A DNA stretch of 64,000 nucleotides from Salinispora oceanensis. Lineage in GTDB: Bacteria > Actinomycetota > Actinomycetes > Mycobacteriales > Micromonosporaceae. Under the pieces are notes generated by a model. The model had not been told where the DNA came from, did no database searches, and saw nothing but the letters and a program-made list of their open reading frames with translations. Positions 17,587 to 25,768 of this stretch are shown in pieces. Location: NCBI RefSeq assembly GCF_000383575.1, contig NZ_KB911579.1:2822523-2886522 (forward strand), written 5' to 3'. Position 1 is the first letter of the stretch, and the number at the start of each line of letters is the position of its first letter. The translations under genes and the position numbers were made by a program.

Positions 17587-18210
17587 GTGACCGGTGAGCA
17601 GTTTGAGGTCGGGGTGGGTCCGTGGCAGGGCACCCCGCCGGACGACCCGCGCTACGACCCTGACCTGCTGGCGCACGGTGACCGACGCAACGTGGTCGAC
17701 CGGTACCGCTACTGGCGGCAGGAGGCCGTCGTCGCCGACCTGGACCAGCGGCGGCACGACTTTCACGTGGCGATCGAGAACTGGCAGCACGATCTGAACA
17801 TCGGCACCGTGGTCCGCAACGCCAACGCGTTCCTCGCCGCCGAGGTCCATATCGTGGGCCGTCGCCGGTGGAATCGACGCGGCGCGATGGTGACCGACCG
17901 CTACCAACATGTGCGGCACCACGAAACGATCGAGGGCTTCGTCACCTGGGCGGCCGGTGCCGGGCTCGCGGTGGTGGGCATCGACAATCTGCCGGGTTGT
18001 CAACCGCTGGAGACGGCCTCGCTGCCCCGCCGGTGCGTGCTGCTCTTCGGGCAGGAGGGCCCGGGTCTGTCCGAACCCGCTCGGGCCGCCTGCGACCAGC
18101 TCTTCTCGATTGCCCAATACGGGTCGACCCGTTCGATCAACGCCGGCGTGGCCAGCGGCATCGCCATGCACGCCTGGATCCGGTCCTACGGCGGGCCAGC
18201 TCCGGCCTGA
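17587..18210 (+). CDS. SpoU-family (SPOUT) RNA 2'-O-methyltransferase
   Basis: A 207-aa SPOUT methyltransferase. The three family motifs are visible: NIGTVVRNANAF, VLLFGQEGPGLSE and SIAQYGSTRSINAGVASGIAM. It methylates ribose 2'-OH of rRNA or tRNA; the target nucleoside is not predictable. The GTG at 17587 (GTGACCGGTGAG) lacks a good SD. The last codons lie in a 45-bp tandem duplication, so the C-terminus (GPAPA) may be recent. Confidence 0.88.
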   Translation: MTGEQFEVGVGPWQGTPPDDPRYDPDLLAHGDRRNVVDRYRYWRQEAVVADLDQRRHDFHVAIENWQHDLNIGTVVRNANAFLAAEVHIVGRRRWNRRGAMVTDRYQHVRHHETIEGFVTWAAGAGLAVVGIDNLPGCQPLETASLPRRCVLLFGQEGPGLSEPARAACDQLFSIAQYGSTRSINAGVASGIAMHAWIRSYGGPAPA

Positions 18211-18282
18211 GGTGCGGCCATCCCTCCACTCCCACACGGGCCAGCTCCGGCCGGAGCCGGTGCCGCGCCTCCACTGTGTGGT
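18193..18282. repeat. Imperfect 45-bp tandem duplication over the SpoU stop
   Basis: GGGCCAGCTCCGGCC occurs at 18193-18207 and 18238-18252, and CCTCCACT at 18223 and 18268, so both shared blocks recur with a 45-bp period while the middle has diverged. The first copy overlaps the last codons of the methyltransferase gene. The rest of the gap to 18583 shows no gene. Confidence 0.75.
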
Positions 18283-18583
18283 GTGAGATCACCGACGGAT
18301 CGACGCGCATCGGCCGGTGAAGCTCGGGGATTGTGGCCGCATGCGATAGCCTGGCCGGCGAGTGCGGGGTCGTTGCTCGGTGGGTTGTGCAGCGCGACCT
18401 CTCGAAGTGGACGCGCCCCGGGCTCAGGCACGGCGTACCAACTCCGGACCAGTCGGAGGGCTTGACAAGTCCCCCGGAATGTCGGAGAACGGACACAGTG
18501 AAATAACTGTACGGCATCACGCTGATACTCTGAGTGTCGCTGCGGTAATCGGACCCGGCGCCCGCGCGAGAGGATGGCCCGTC

Positions 18584-18742
18584 ATGGTCAAGAAGGTCCT
18601 CACCTGGGCCGGTATCGCATTCCTGATCTTTTTCGTGGCCTACCGGCCGAACTCCGCGGCGGACGTCTTCAAGTCACTCGGCGGCGGCCTCGTGGACATC
18701 GCCCAGGGATTTGGCGAGTTCGTTACCAACATCGTCGCCTAG
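18584..18742 (+). CDS. Small single-pass membrane protein (52 aa)
   Basis: MVKKVLTWAGIAFLIFFVAY starts a 52-residue peptide with one membrane helix and a short amphipathic C-terminus (FKSLGGGLVDIAQGFGEF). GAGAGG lies upstream of the ATG. The frame stops 6 bp before the PH-domain gene, suggesting co-transcription. Proteins of this size and pattern are conserved in actinobacteria; function unknown. Confidence 0.75.
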   Translation: MVKKVLTWAGIAFLIFFVAYRPNSAADVFKSLGGGLVDIAQGFGEFVTNIVA

Positions 18743-18748
18743 CCGACG

Positions 18749-19624
18749 ATGGGCAGCCCCTCCGGTCCCCCCTTCGACCCCGACGACCCCGACCGGGAGC
18801 GCCGGGAGCGAGACACGGAGTCGATCCCCCGCATCGACCCAGAGGACCCATCTGGCTACGGATCCGGTCCACCCCCGTACCCGGGCCCCGGCCCGTTCGA
18901 TGAGGCGAGGCTGGGCGAGGGTCCTGGGTTCCCCGACGACAGCCGGTCGGGGCGGACCTGGATCCCCGACCCCGAGGGTGAATACCAGCCGCCGCAGATC
19001 TCTGAGGACGAAATCGCCGGCCTGCGGGCGGACGCGGCCGGCATGGCGCCGCGCCGGGTCCTGCCGCTGGAGGACGAGCCCAGCTCCCTCGTCGCCCGTT
19101 ATCTCTTCCCCACCGAGCGGTACCGGGGTGAGTGGAAGCGACACTGGATTCACCTCGCCACCCCGCTGCTCATCGGCGTGGTCGCCACCTTCGTGCTGGG
19201 ATACCTCTCCGGCTTCCTCGCCGGGCGGGATGTCGGGGGGCTGACCACCGCCGCGGTGCTGGCGTGGTTCGCCGTGATGGGTTGGGTGGCGTGGCGGGTT
19301 GCCGACTGGTGGTACGACCGGTTCATTCTGACCAACAAGCGGGTGATGGTGGTCAACGGCATCATCACCCGCCGAGTGGCGATGATGCCGTTGGTCCGCG
19401 TCACCGACATGAAGTACGAGCAGACGCCGGCCGGGCGGGCGCTCAACTACGGCACGTTCGTCCTCGAGTCCGCCGGTCAGGAGCAGGCACTGCGTGAGAT
19501 CAAGAACCTGCCCAACCCGAACGAGCTCTATCTGCGTGTCGTTGAGGAGATGTACGAGCCGCAGGCGGTCGAGGCGCGGCTGGGCAAGGAAGCCGACGAG
19601 GCGAAGGCCGACGACGGCGCCTGA
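18749..19624 (+). CDS. Membrane protein with bacterial PH domain (YdbS/bPH2-like)
   Basis: 291 aa. A long acidic/proline-rich cytoplasmic N-terminus (1-105) precedes two membrane helices (about 130-150 and 163-182) and a bPH2 domain (about 185-265; DRFILTNKRVMVVNGIITRRVAMMPLVRVTDMKYEQ). Such proteins are thought to act at the membrane, but no specific role is established. It probably forms an operon with the 52-aa membrane peptide and the PHP gene. Confidence 0.85.
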   Translation: MGSPSGPPFDPDDPDRERRERDTESIPRIDPEDPSGYGSGPPPYPGPGPFDEARLGEGPGFPDDSRSGRTWIPDPEGEYQPPQISEDEIAGLRADAAGMAPRRVLPLEDEPSSLVARYLFPTERYRGEWKRHWIHLATPLLIGVVATFVLGYLSGFLAGRDVGGLTTAAVLAWFAVMGWVAWRVADWWYDRFILTNKRVMVVNGIITRRVAMMPLVRVTDMKYEQTPAGRALNYGTFVLESAGQEQALREIKNLPNPNELYLRVVEEMYEPQAVEARLGKEADEAKADDGA

Positions 19625-19636
19625 GGCGGCAGCGGA

Positions 19637-20491
19637 GTGAGCACTCGGATCGACCTGCACACCCACTCCACCGCCAGCGACGGCACCCTTACCCCCGGCG
19701 AGTTGGTTCACGCGGCGGCAGCCGCCGGCCTCGACGTCGTCGCGATCACCGACCACGACACCACGGCCGGCTGGGAGCCGGCGGTCCGGGCGCTCCCAGC
19801 CGGGCTGCGGCTGGTCCGTGGTGCGGAGCTGTCCTGCCGGTGGGACGGGGAGGATCCCGCCGTGCCGCTGCACCTGCTCGCGTACCTCTTCGACCCGGAC
19901 GACCCGGACCTCACCGCGGCACTGAGCCGGGTCCGGCATGCCCGCGTCGAACGGGGTGAGCGGATCGTCCGGCTACTCCAGGCCGACGGACTGGAGGTGA
20001 GTTGGCCGGAGATCCTGGCCGCCGCGCGGGGCGGGACGGTCGGCCGGCCGCACATCGCCCAAGCCCTCATCCGGGCCGGGTTGGTAGCGACGACGAGTGA
20101 GGCGTTCGGTCCGGACTGGCTGGGTGAGCGGTATCGCCTGCCCAAGGAGGACATTGAGGTCTTCGAGGCGGTCCGGTTGGTCCGGGCAGCCGGGGGAGTC
20201 CCGGTGTTCGCCCACCCCCGGGCCACCCGGCGTGGTCGAGTGGTTCCCGACGAACTCATCGCAGACCTCGCCGCCGTCGGGCTGGTCGGGTTGGAGGCGG
20301 ACCACGAGGACCACACCCCCGCCGAGCGGGCGCACGTACGGGGGCTCGCCGCCGACCTGGAGCTGCTGGTGACCGGCGCCTCGGATTTTCACGGCACGCA
20401 CAAGACGGTCCGGCTGGGCGCCTTCACCACCGACGTGCAGACCTACGAGCGGATCGTCGCGACCGGCGTGACCAGCGTCGCTTCCGGGTGA
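19637..20491 (+). CDS. PHP-domain phosphoesterase (TrpH/RNase AM-like)
   Basis: A 284-aa PHP protein. DLHTHSTASDGT holds the first metal-binding HxH, ITDHD the next ligands, FAHPRA and SDFHG the later ones. The family contains 3',5'-nucleoside bisphosphate phosphatases and 5'-3' exoribonucleases (YciV/RNase AM). It starts with GTG 12 bp after the PH-domain gene. Confidence 0.87.
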   Translation: MSTRIDLHTHSTASDGTLTPGELVHAAAAAGLDVVAITDHDTTAGWEPAVRALPAGLRLVRGAELSCRWDGEDPAVPLHLLAYLFDPDDPDLTAALSRVRHARVERGERIVRLLQADGLEVSWPEILAAARGGTVGRPHIAQALIRAGLVATTSEAFGPDWLGERYRLPKEDIEVFEAVRLVRAAGGVPVFAHPRATRRGRVVPDELIADLAAVGLVGLEADHEDHTPAERAHVRGLAADLELLVTGASDFHGTHKTVRLGAFTTDVQTYERIVATGVTSVASG

Positions 20492-20529
20492 GGCGGTGTA
20501 CGGTCCAGTCCGGCCGTTAGGTTGATCCG

Positions 20530-21144
20530 GTGGATATCAAGCTCTTCGGCGAGGTCTTCGTAACCCTGCTCGTGATCGTCGACCCGCCGGGCATGATGCC
20601 CATCTTTCTGGCGCTGACCGGACCGCTGTCGGCCCGGGACCGGCACCGGGCGGCCTGGCAGGCGGTGGCGCTGGCGCTCGGGGTGATCGCGATCTTCGCG
20701 GTGGCGGGCTCGACGCTGCTCGCCTACCTGCACGTGGACCTACCCGCACTGCAGGCCGCCGGTGGCCTGCTGCTCGTACTGGTCGCCCTGGAACTGTTGA
20801 CCGGCAAAGCGGACGACCCCAGCCAGCAGGTCACCTCGAACATCGCGCTGGTGCCGCTGGGCACCCCGCTGCTCGCCGGCCCCGGTGCGATCGTGGCCAC
20901 GATGCTCTTCATGCAACAGGCCGACGGCGCGGCCGACATCACCGCGATCGCCGTCGCGATCGTCGCCGTGCTACTCGCCGTCTGGGTGGTGCTCCGCTTC
21001 TCCGGCGGGATTGTCAAAATCCTGCGTCCGGGTGGGATCGAGGTGCTGACCCGGATCGCCGGGCTGCTGCTGGCGGCGATCGCGGTCCAGCTGATCGCCG
21101 ACGCGGTGGCCGCCTTCGTCACCCAGTACACGACCGCGGGCTGA
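20530..21144 (+). CDS. MarC-family integral membrane protein
   Basis: 204 aa with six membrane helices. FVTLLVIVDPPGMMPIFLAL near the N-terminus and NIALVPLGTPLLAGPGAI in the middle are MarC (UPF0056) signatures. The function is unknown: E. coli MarC is not an antibiotic exporter despite the name. It starts with GTG 38 bp after the PHP gene. Confidence 0.88.
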   Translation: MDIKLFGEVFVTLLVIVDPPGMMPIFLALTGPLSARDRHRAAWQAVALALGVIAIFAVAGSTLLAYLHVDLPALQAAGGLLLVLVALELLTGKADDPSQQVTSNIALVPLGTPLLAGPGAIVATMLFMQQADGAADITAIAVAIVAVLLAVWVVLRFSGGIVKILRPGGIEVLTRIAGLLLAAIAVQLIADAVAAFVTQYTTAG

Positions 21145-21175
21145 CTCCGTCGGGGGCGGATGGCAGGATCGCGGT

Positions 21176-22084
21176 GTGCGACGATCCCGCCGAGCTTCCA
21201 CCTCCCCGCCGCGACCCCGCGCCGCCGAGCCCGAACAGCTCGGGTTCGAGGGCATGCCGGAGCGGCTCTTCGTCTGCACCCCCAGCAAACTCGGCGCGTA
21301 CGCGGACTGCCCACGGCGCTACCGCTACGCCTACCTGGACCGTCCCGCCCCGCCAAAGGGGCCGCCCTGGGCGCACAACTCGCTCGGCGCCAGCCTCCAC
21401 ACGGCGCTGAAGAACTGGTATGCGCTCCCCGTTGACCGGCGGCGGTCGGCGGCGCTGGCGACACTGCTCAACGGCACCTGGGTTCGCGACGGCTACCGGG
21501 ATCACGAGCAGGAGCGGGCCGCGTTCCGAAAAGCGTTGGGCTGGCTGGAGGCGTACGTGGCGACGCTTGACCCGGAGACCGAACCGCTGGGGGTGGAGCG
21601 GGTGGTCGCGGTGAAAACCGGGGTGCTGGCGTTCAACGGCCGCGCCGACCGGATCGACTCCCGGGTCGGGCCGGCGGGGGCGGAGCTCGCCATCGTGGAC
21701 TACAAGACGGGCCGGGCCGGGCTGGACACCGACGACGCCCGCGGCTCACAGGCGTTGGCGCTCTACGCGTACGCGGCGGAGCGGGTCTTCCGTAAACCGT
21801 GTCGTCGGGTGGAGCTACACCACCTGCCGACCGGGACCGTCGCGGCGCACGAGCACAGCCCGGAGTCGCTCGCGCGGCAGGTATCCCGGGCTGAGGAGAC
21901 CGCTGGGGACATCATCGCCGGTGAGCGGTCGGTCGCCGCCGGCGGCGACCCGGACCAGGCCTTCCCCACCGCCCCAGGGCCGCGCTGCGGCTGGTGTGAC
22001 TACCGGCGGCACTGTCCGGCCGGCGCGCAGGCGCCGGGGAAGGACCCGTGGGCCGCCGTGGAGCGGGTGACCGACGGCGGGTGA
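21176..22084 (+). CDS. RecB-family PD-(D/E)XK exonuclease with Fe-S cysteines
   Basis: A 302-aa nuclease of the Cas4/AddB-like RecB group. GRADRID and AIVDYKTG supply the catalytic Asp and D-x-K residues. One cysteine in CPRRYRYAY near the N-terminus and three in CGWCDYRRHC at the C-terminus form the four-Cys 4Fe-4S site typical of AddB/Cas4. No CRISPR array or helicase gene is adjacent, so this is the stand-alone actinobacterial type. GTG start; 31 bp after marC. Confidence 0.88.
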   Translation: MRRSRRASTSPPRPRAAEPEQLGFEGMPERLFVCTPSKLGAYADCPRRYRYAYLDRPAPPKGPPWAHNSLGASLHTALKNWYALPVDRRRSAALATLLNGTWVRDGYRDHEQERAAFRKALGWLEAYVATLDPETEPLGVERVVAVKTGVLAFNGRADRIDSRVGPAGAELAIVDYKTGRAGLDTDDARGSQALALYAYAAERVFRKPCRRVELHHLPTGTVAAHEHSPESLARQVSRAEETAGDIIAGERSVAAGGDPDQAFPTAPGPRCGWCDYRRHCPAGAQAPGKDPWAAVERVTDGG

Positions 22085-22112
22085 CCGGCGGCCCGGGGAC
22101 CTCGCCTCGCCG

Positions 22113-22541
22113 TCAGTCGTCGGCGAGACGGCGGGCCTGGCAGCGGGGGCAGAGACCCCAGAAGGTCACATCGGCCTCGTCCACCTCGAAACCGTGAGCG
22201 GTGTTCGGGTCGAGGCAGGGGGCGTCGCCGACGGTGCAGTCCACGTCGGCGATCTCGCCGCAGCCTCGACAGACAACGTGATGGTGGTTGTCGCCAACGC
22301 GGGCCTCGTAGCGGGCGGGGCTGCCGGCCGGCTCGATCCGGCGGGACAGCCCGGCCCGGGACAGCGCACCGAGCACGTCGTAGACCGCCTGGGTGGAGAC
22401 CGAGTCGAGGCGCTCCCGGACCCGGCGGGTGATCTCGTCCACCTCCAGGTGGCCGCCGGCGGCGAGCACGTCGAGGACAGCGAGGCGGGGGCGGGTTACC
22501 CGCAGGCCCTTCGACCGAAGTAGCTCCGCACCACTGGACAT
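22113..22541 (-). CDS. Fur-family metal/peroxide regulator
   Basis: 142 aa. A winged helix (LLRSKGLRVTRPRLAVLDVL ... STQAVYDVLGALSRAGL) precedes the metal-binding domain with GDNHHHVVCRGCG and LCPRCQ, which supply the His cluster and the two CxxC structural zinc pairs. ATG 22541 is chosen by homology. The RYEARVGDNHHH region resembles the FurA/PerR-like group. Its targets are not visible: the upstream gene is DUF2231, not katG. A 13-bp tandem repeat (ACAACCGAGAGCG twice, around 22563-22588) lies in the upstream gap. Confidence 0.88.
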   Translation of the reverse strand: MSSGAELLRSKGLRVTRPRLAVLDVLAAGGHLEVDEITRRVRERLDSVSTQAVYDVLGALSRAGLSRRIEPAGSPARYEARVGDNHHHVVCRGCGEIADVDCTVGDAPCLDPNTAHGFEVDEADVTFWGLCPRCQARRLADD

Positions 22542-22757
22542 GCACCAATGACAGCACGCGACAACCGAGAGCGACAACCGAGAGCGTCGCTGCACCACCG
22601 ACGGTTCCGTGATCTCCAACTGTCCGACCACCGAGAGTCGAACCGACGGGTGACCCGGACTGATCACGACTGCGTGTAGCTCGGGTGTGGGGCCTAGGAG
22701 GGCGGGCCGGGCGACCGTAGGCTGGCCATCCCGTGCCGGCAATCACCGGAGGTGTCC

Positions 22758-23240
22758 ATGTTCAAGGAGTTCATGGGGCTGCCCGCCCACGTTCTTGTGG
22801 TGCACGCTGTGGTGGTCTTCGTGCCGCTGCTTGCGCTGGTGGCGATCGCTTATGTCGCGCTGCCGCGGTTCCGGCCCCGGATCGACTGGGCGCTCGTCCT
22901 GCTGGCGGTGACGGCGCCGGCCACCGCATGGGTCGCCGTGCAGTCCGGCGAGGAGCTGAACGATGTCTTCACCGCCCGCGGGATACAGGGGCCGATCGTT
23001 GACCAGATCGCTGAGCATTCTCGGTACGGCGCCCTGGCCTTCCGGTACGCACTGGCGCTGGCTGTCGCCGCCGTCGTGCTGCTCGTGGTGACCAGCGGCC
23101 GCGCCCGGGCGCCGAAATCGCCGCCCTGGGTAACCCGCGTGCTGTCGGTGGCGGTAGTCGCGCTCGCGGTGGTCAGTGTGGTTTACGTCGCTCTCACCGG
23201 GCACACCGGCGCCGAGGCGGTCTGGGGGAACACCCTCTGA
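22758..23240 (+). CDS. DUF2231 membrane protein
   Basis: 160 aa with four membrane helices. The N-terminal LPAHVLVVHAVVVFVPLLAL carries the two family histidines that may bind heme, and the second helix is followed by SGEELND. Function is unknown; DUF2231 proteins often sit with redox genes. GGAGG (22748-22752) is 5 nt before ATG 22758, so the in-frame GTG at 22752 is not used. Confidence 0.85.
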   Translation: MFKEFMGLPAHVLVVHAVVVFVPLLALVAIAYVALPRFRPRIDWALVLLAVTAPATAWVAVQSGEELNDVFTARGIQGPIVDQIAEHSRYGALAFRYALALAVAAVVLLVVTSGRARAPKSPPWVTRVLSVAVVALAVVSVVYVALTGHTGAEAVWGNTL

Positions 23241-23243
23241 CCG

Positions 23244-23597
23244 TCAGCGCATCAGCCGGAGACAGAACGCGCAGCTGAGCGCCAGCAGAATCACGGCGGC
23301 GACCGCCCCGATGGTCCAGGTGAGGCGCTGCGCCCGCTGCTCGGCCAAGTCCAGCGCCGGTAGGTCCTGCCTGGGGAGCTGTCGTGGTGGCGGCGGCTGG
23401 AGGTGCAGCGGCGGCTGCCAGTCAGCCGGTGGCGGGATGGTCGGCGGGGGGCCGGTGTATTCGCTGGCCGGAGTTGTCGCCGGTGGGCTGGGCGTGCCGG
23501 TCGGGTTGGCGACGCCGGTCGGGTTGGGCGCTTCGGCCGGAGCGCCGGCACCGGGGGGTCGCCAGTAGTCGTCCGCGGAACTGCCGGGGGTCGTCAC
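23244..23597 (-). CDS. Proline-rich tail-anchored membrane protein
   Basis: 117 aa from the GTG at 23597. About 85 residues of Pro/Thr/Ala-rich sequence are followed by a single C-terminal helix (LTWTIGAVAAVILLALSCAFCLRLMR), a tail-anchored topology. The frame continues upstream but becomes a shadow of the next gene. Function unknown. It is convergent with DUF2231, with 3 bp between stops. Confidence 0.6.
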   Translation of the reverse strand: MTTPGSSADDYWRPPGAGAPAEAPNPTGVANPTGTPSPPATTPASEYTGPPPTIPPPADWQPPLHLQPPPPRQLPRQDLPALDLAEQRAQRLTWTIGAVAAVILLALSCAFCLRLMR

Positions 23598-23647
23598 GCC
23601 CGCTGACGCTACCAAGGGGCAGCAGGCGGTGCCGTCTGGTCGCCGAC

Positions 23648-23689
23648 GCGCTGGGCTGGGGTTGGCATGCGCTGGGCTAGGGTTGGGAT
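23648..23689 (+). repeat. 21-bp tandem duplication over a leaderless-type promoter
   Basis: Two 21-bp units (23648-23668 and 23669-23689) differ at 3 positions. The second carries TAGGGT (23678-23683), a good actinobacterial -10, 8 nt before the GTG of the 60-aa gene. The first copy has the same place changed to TGGGGT. Confidence 0.6.
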
Positions 23690-23691
23690 TC

Positions 23692-23874
23692 GTGACCCAC
23701 CAGGAGCCGGAGCGATCCGGCGTGCGTGCCGAAGAGCGGCCGAGCAAGCCGCACGACGACGGCGGCTCAATGCTGCCGGAGCGGGCTGTCGACGACACCG
23801 ACCAGGGCTGGGGGGAACCGGCCGGCGGACACGACGCCTGGTTACTCGAGCAGCGCCCGCCGCACTGGGACTGA
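23692..23874 (+). CDS. Conserved small acidic protein (60 aa)
   Basis: A 60-aa hydrophilic protein starting at GTG 23692. The C-terminal pattern VDDTDQGWGEPAGG ... RPPHWD recurs in actinobacterial short hypothetical proteins, which supports a real gene. With a -10 element 8 nt upstream and no SD, the mRNA is probably leaderless. It is divergent from the proline-rich membrane protein gene. Function unknown. Confidence 0.65.
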   Translation: MTHQEPERSGVRAEERPSKPHDDGGSMLPERAVDDTDQGWGEPAGGHDAWLLEQRPPHWD

Positions 23875-23991
23875 GCATTCGGGCCTGATCCAGCTGCCGT
23901 AACCACTGCGTGGCAGGAGCGGCCCACTTCCGAAACGCCCCACCGGGCTCCCTGCTGGCCGCCGCCTGCGCCGTGGCGTTGGCAAGGGGCG

Positions 23992-24037
23992 GTATTTCGC
24001 TGTGGTTAATTAAATACTAATCAGTGTAGTGAAATAC
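23992..24037. promoter_or_regulatory. AT-rich inverted repeat upstream of the secreted nuclease
   Basis: GTATTTCGCT (23992-24001) and AGTGAAATAC (24028-24037) are inverted with one G-T pair, enclosing an AT-rich core that includes TTAATTAA. It is the most AT-rich spot in the area and lies about 110 bp before the nuclease start; it may be an operator or promoter. Confidence 0.4.
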
Positions 24038-24144
24038 GCGAATACTTCTGGTGAATTGCCGCTAAAGGGTTAGTCGTGGCGCTGGTGGTGGATGGGGCGC
24101 GCATGTGAGTGTTGTCCCGTTGTTGGCATAGGAGGGAGATTGGG

Positions 24145-25098
24145 TTGTCTGCCAGGAGACTGACCACCGCCATCATGGTCTCGCTTACGCTGATACTCGG
24201 ATCGGGCACGGCGGCGGTAGCCACAACTACGACCACGGCTACGACAACGACCGCGACGAAGACCTATAACACCTGGGTCTGGAACGTCGCCGGCTGGACG
24301 ATGAATCGTGCATCAACAACGAACGGGCTGATCACGGCGCTCACCGACTCGATCCGAAACCGGTCCGCGGACTTCGCCGCTCTCAACGAGGTGTGCTGGG
24401 GGCAGTACGTGGCCGTTATTGAACGGCTGCGCTACCTGGGCTGGCCGGAAGACGACAGCAACTTCGCCCGGTTCGAGACGTCCCACTCCACCGCCTGCGA
24501 CGGTGAGGCCTTCGGAAATGCCATCTTCAGCAAGGCCCCGCTCGGTGAAGCCTTGCGCCACACGCTGCCCTCGGATGGCTCATCCGAGGACAGGACGCTC
24601 CTGTGTGCACCGCTGTCGGCGACGCCGAAAATGGCGTTCTGCACCACGCACATCACGCCGTCGAATGCGATTATCGACGGAAAGAGTATCAATGAGCGGC
24701 AGCTGGACGAGGTGCACGGAATTATGGAGACCTTCCACGGGCTTGGGATGACCGTCATTCTCGCCGGCGATCTCAACAATCAGCCCGACTATGCGCGGTT
24801 GAACAAGTGGTACTCGTCCAGTCTGAACACCCCGTACAACTCCGCCAACTATGGCAGCTATCGGGAGTTGGATGACACGGATACCCGTTGTGCCGGGTAC
24901 GGCGAGACCACCGTCTACGACGGTGACAACGGTGGCCCGTGTGGAGAGGGCCGCAAAATTGACTTCATCTTCGTGCGGGAGAATCGCCTTGCCGGGTCGT
25001 ACACCGGTGACTCGCTCTCCATCTCCACCGCGTGTGGCGGCTCCTGTTCCGACCACCGGATCGTGATCGGCACCGCCACGGTCGACGTGAACCTCTGA
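24145..25098 (+). CDS. Secreted endonuclease/exonuclease/phosphatase-family protein
   Basis: 317 aa. The TTG at 24145 has GGAGGG (24131-24136) 8 nt upstream and opens a signal peptide (LSARRLTTAIMVSLTLILG, cleavage near AVA). The mature part has the DNase I-like metal sites: WNVAGW, NEVCW, THITPS, GDLNNQPD, KIDFIFV and SDHRIVI. A Thr-rich linker (TTTTTATTTTATKT) follows the signal. It could be an extracellular nuclease or phosphodiesterase. Several cysteines suggest disulfides. Confidence 0.85.
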   Translation: MSARRLTTAIMVSLTLILGSGTAAVATTTTTATTTTATKTYNTWVWNVAGWTMNRASTTNGLITALTDSIRNRSADFAALNEVCWGQYVAVIERLRYLGWPEDDSNFARFETSHSTACDGEAFGNAIFSKAPLGEALRHTLPSDGSSEDRTLLCAPLSATPKMAFCTTHITPSNAIIDGKSINERQLDEVHGIMETFHGLGMTVILAGDLNNQPDYARLNKWYSSSLNTPYNSANYGSYRELDDTDTRCAGYGETTVYDGDNGGPCGEGRKIDFIFVRENRLAGSYTGDSLSISTACGGSCSDHRIVIGTATVDVNL

Positions 25099-25134
25099 CC
25101 CGGTCGTCCGCCCGGTCACCGAGCTGCACCAAAG

Positions 25135-25205
25135 CGATCACGGGCAGCCCCGCGTGTGGACGGCTCCGATGAGGGACCGTTCACGACCGGTGCTGCCCGT
25201 GATCG
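25135..25205. terminator. Long inverted repeat between convergent genes
   Basis: CGATCACGGGCAGC (25135-25148) and GCTGCCCGTGATCG (25192-25205) are perfect 14-bp arms around a 43-nt loop. It lies between the convergent nuclease and FmdB genes, where a bidirectional terminator is expected. The large loop is unusual. Confidence 0.55.
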
Positions 25206-25248
25206 ACGTGCCGGAAGCTGGTGGCGGGGCGGGTGCCCCGCCGCATGC

Positions 25249-25653
25249 TCAGCTGGTGCCGCTGGCGGCGGGGGTCTTCGTGCCGCCGGAGTTGGCGGCG
25301 GCGCCCGTGCCCTTCGAGGAGGTCGCGCCGCCCGCTGCGGAACCCTTCGACGTCGATCCGCTCGACGTGGAGTCGCTCGAGGCGGAGTCGCTCGACTTCG
25401 AGTCGCTCGACGAGCCGGACTCGTTGCTCGCCGCGGCGGGCTTGCTGGCCGCGCTACCCGAGCCCGAGCCGGAGTCGGTGCGGGAGTCGGTGCGGTAGAA
25501 GCCCGACCCCTTGAACACGATGCCGACCGAGTTGAACAGTTTCCGCAACCGTCCCGCGCAGGTCGGGCACTCGGTCAGCGGCTCGTCGGTGAAAGACTGC
25601 ACCGCCTCGAGCTGGTGGCCGCACGCGGTGCAGGTGTACTGGTACGTGGGCAC
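25249..25653 (-). CDS. FmdB-family zinc-ribbon protein (Rv0991c-like)
   Basis: 134 aa. The N-terminal zinc ribbon has CTACG and CPTCAG, giving two CxxC pairs, followed by KLFNSVGIVFKGSGFYRTD. The last 75 residues are a low-complexity Ser/Gly/Ala/Lys tail. The mycobacterial ortholog Rv0991c is described as a redox-regulated chaperone-like protein. GTG 25653 has GGAGGA upstream. It is followed upstream by the 5-formyl-THF cyclo-ligase gene, as in mycobacteria. Confidence 0.88.
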   Translation of the reverse strand: MPTYQYTCTACGHQLEAVQSFTDEPLTECPTCAGRLRKLFNSVGIVFKGSGFYRTDSRTDSGSGSGSAASKPAAASNESGSSSDSKSSDSASSDSTSSGSTSKGSAAGGATSSKGTGAAANSGGTKTPAASGTS

Positions 25654-25768
25654 GTTCTCCTCCGGAACTGGCGCTGTCGGTTGGCACTCGGCATATTCGA
25701 GTGCCAATGGTGCGTCATCGCCCCCGGGTTCGTCCAGCGGACGTGTGGGGCGCGACACCGGCGCGGGT

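Noticed and set aside
21176..22084. RecB-family nuclease as a CRISPR Cas4
   Set aside because: No CRISPR repeats and no cas genes nearby; the protein is the common stand-alone actinobacterial type.
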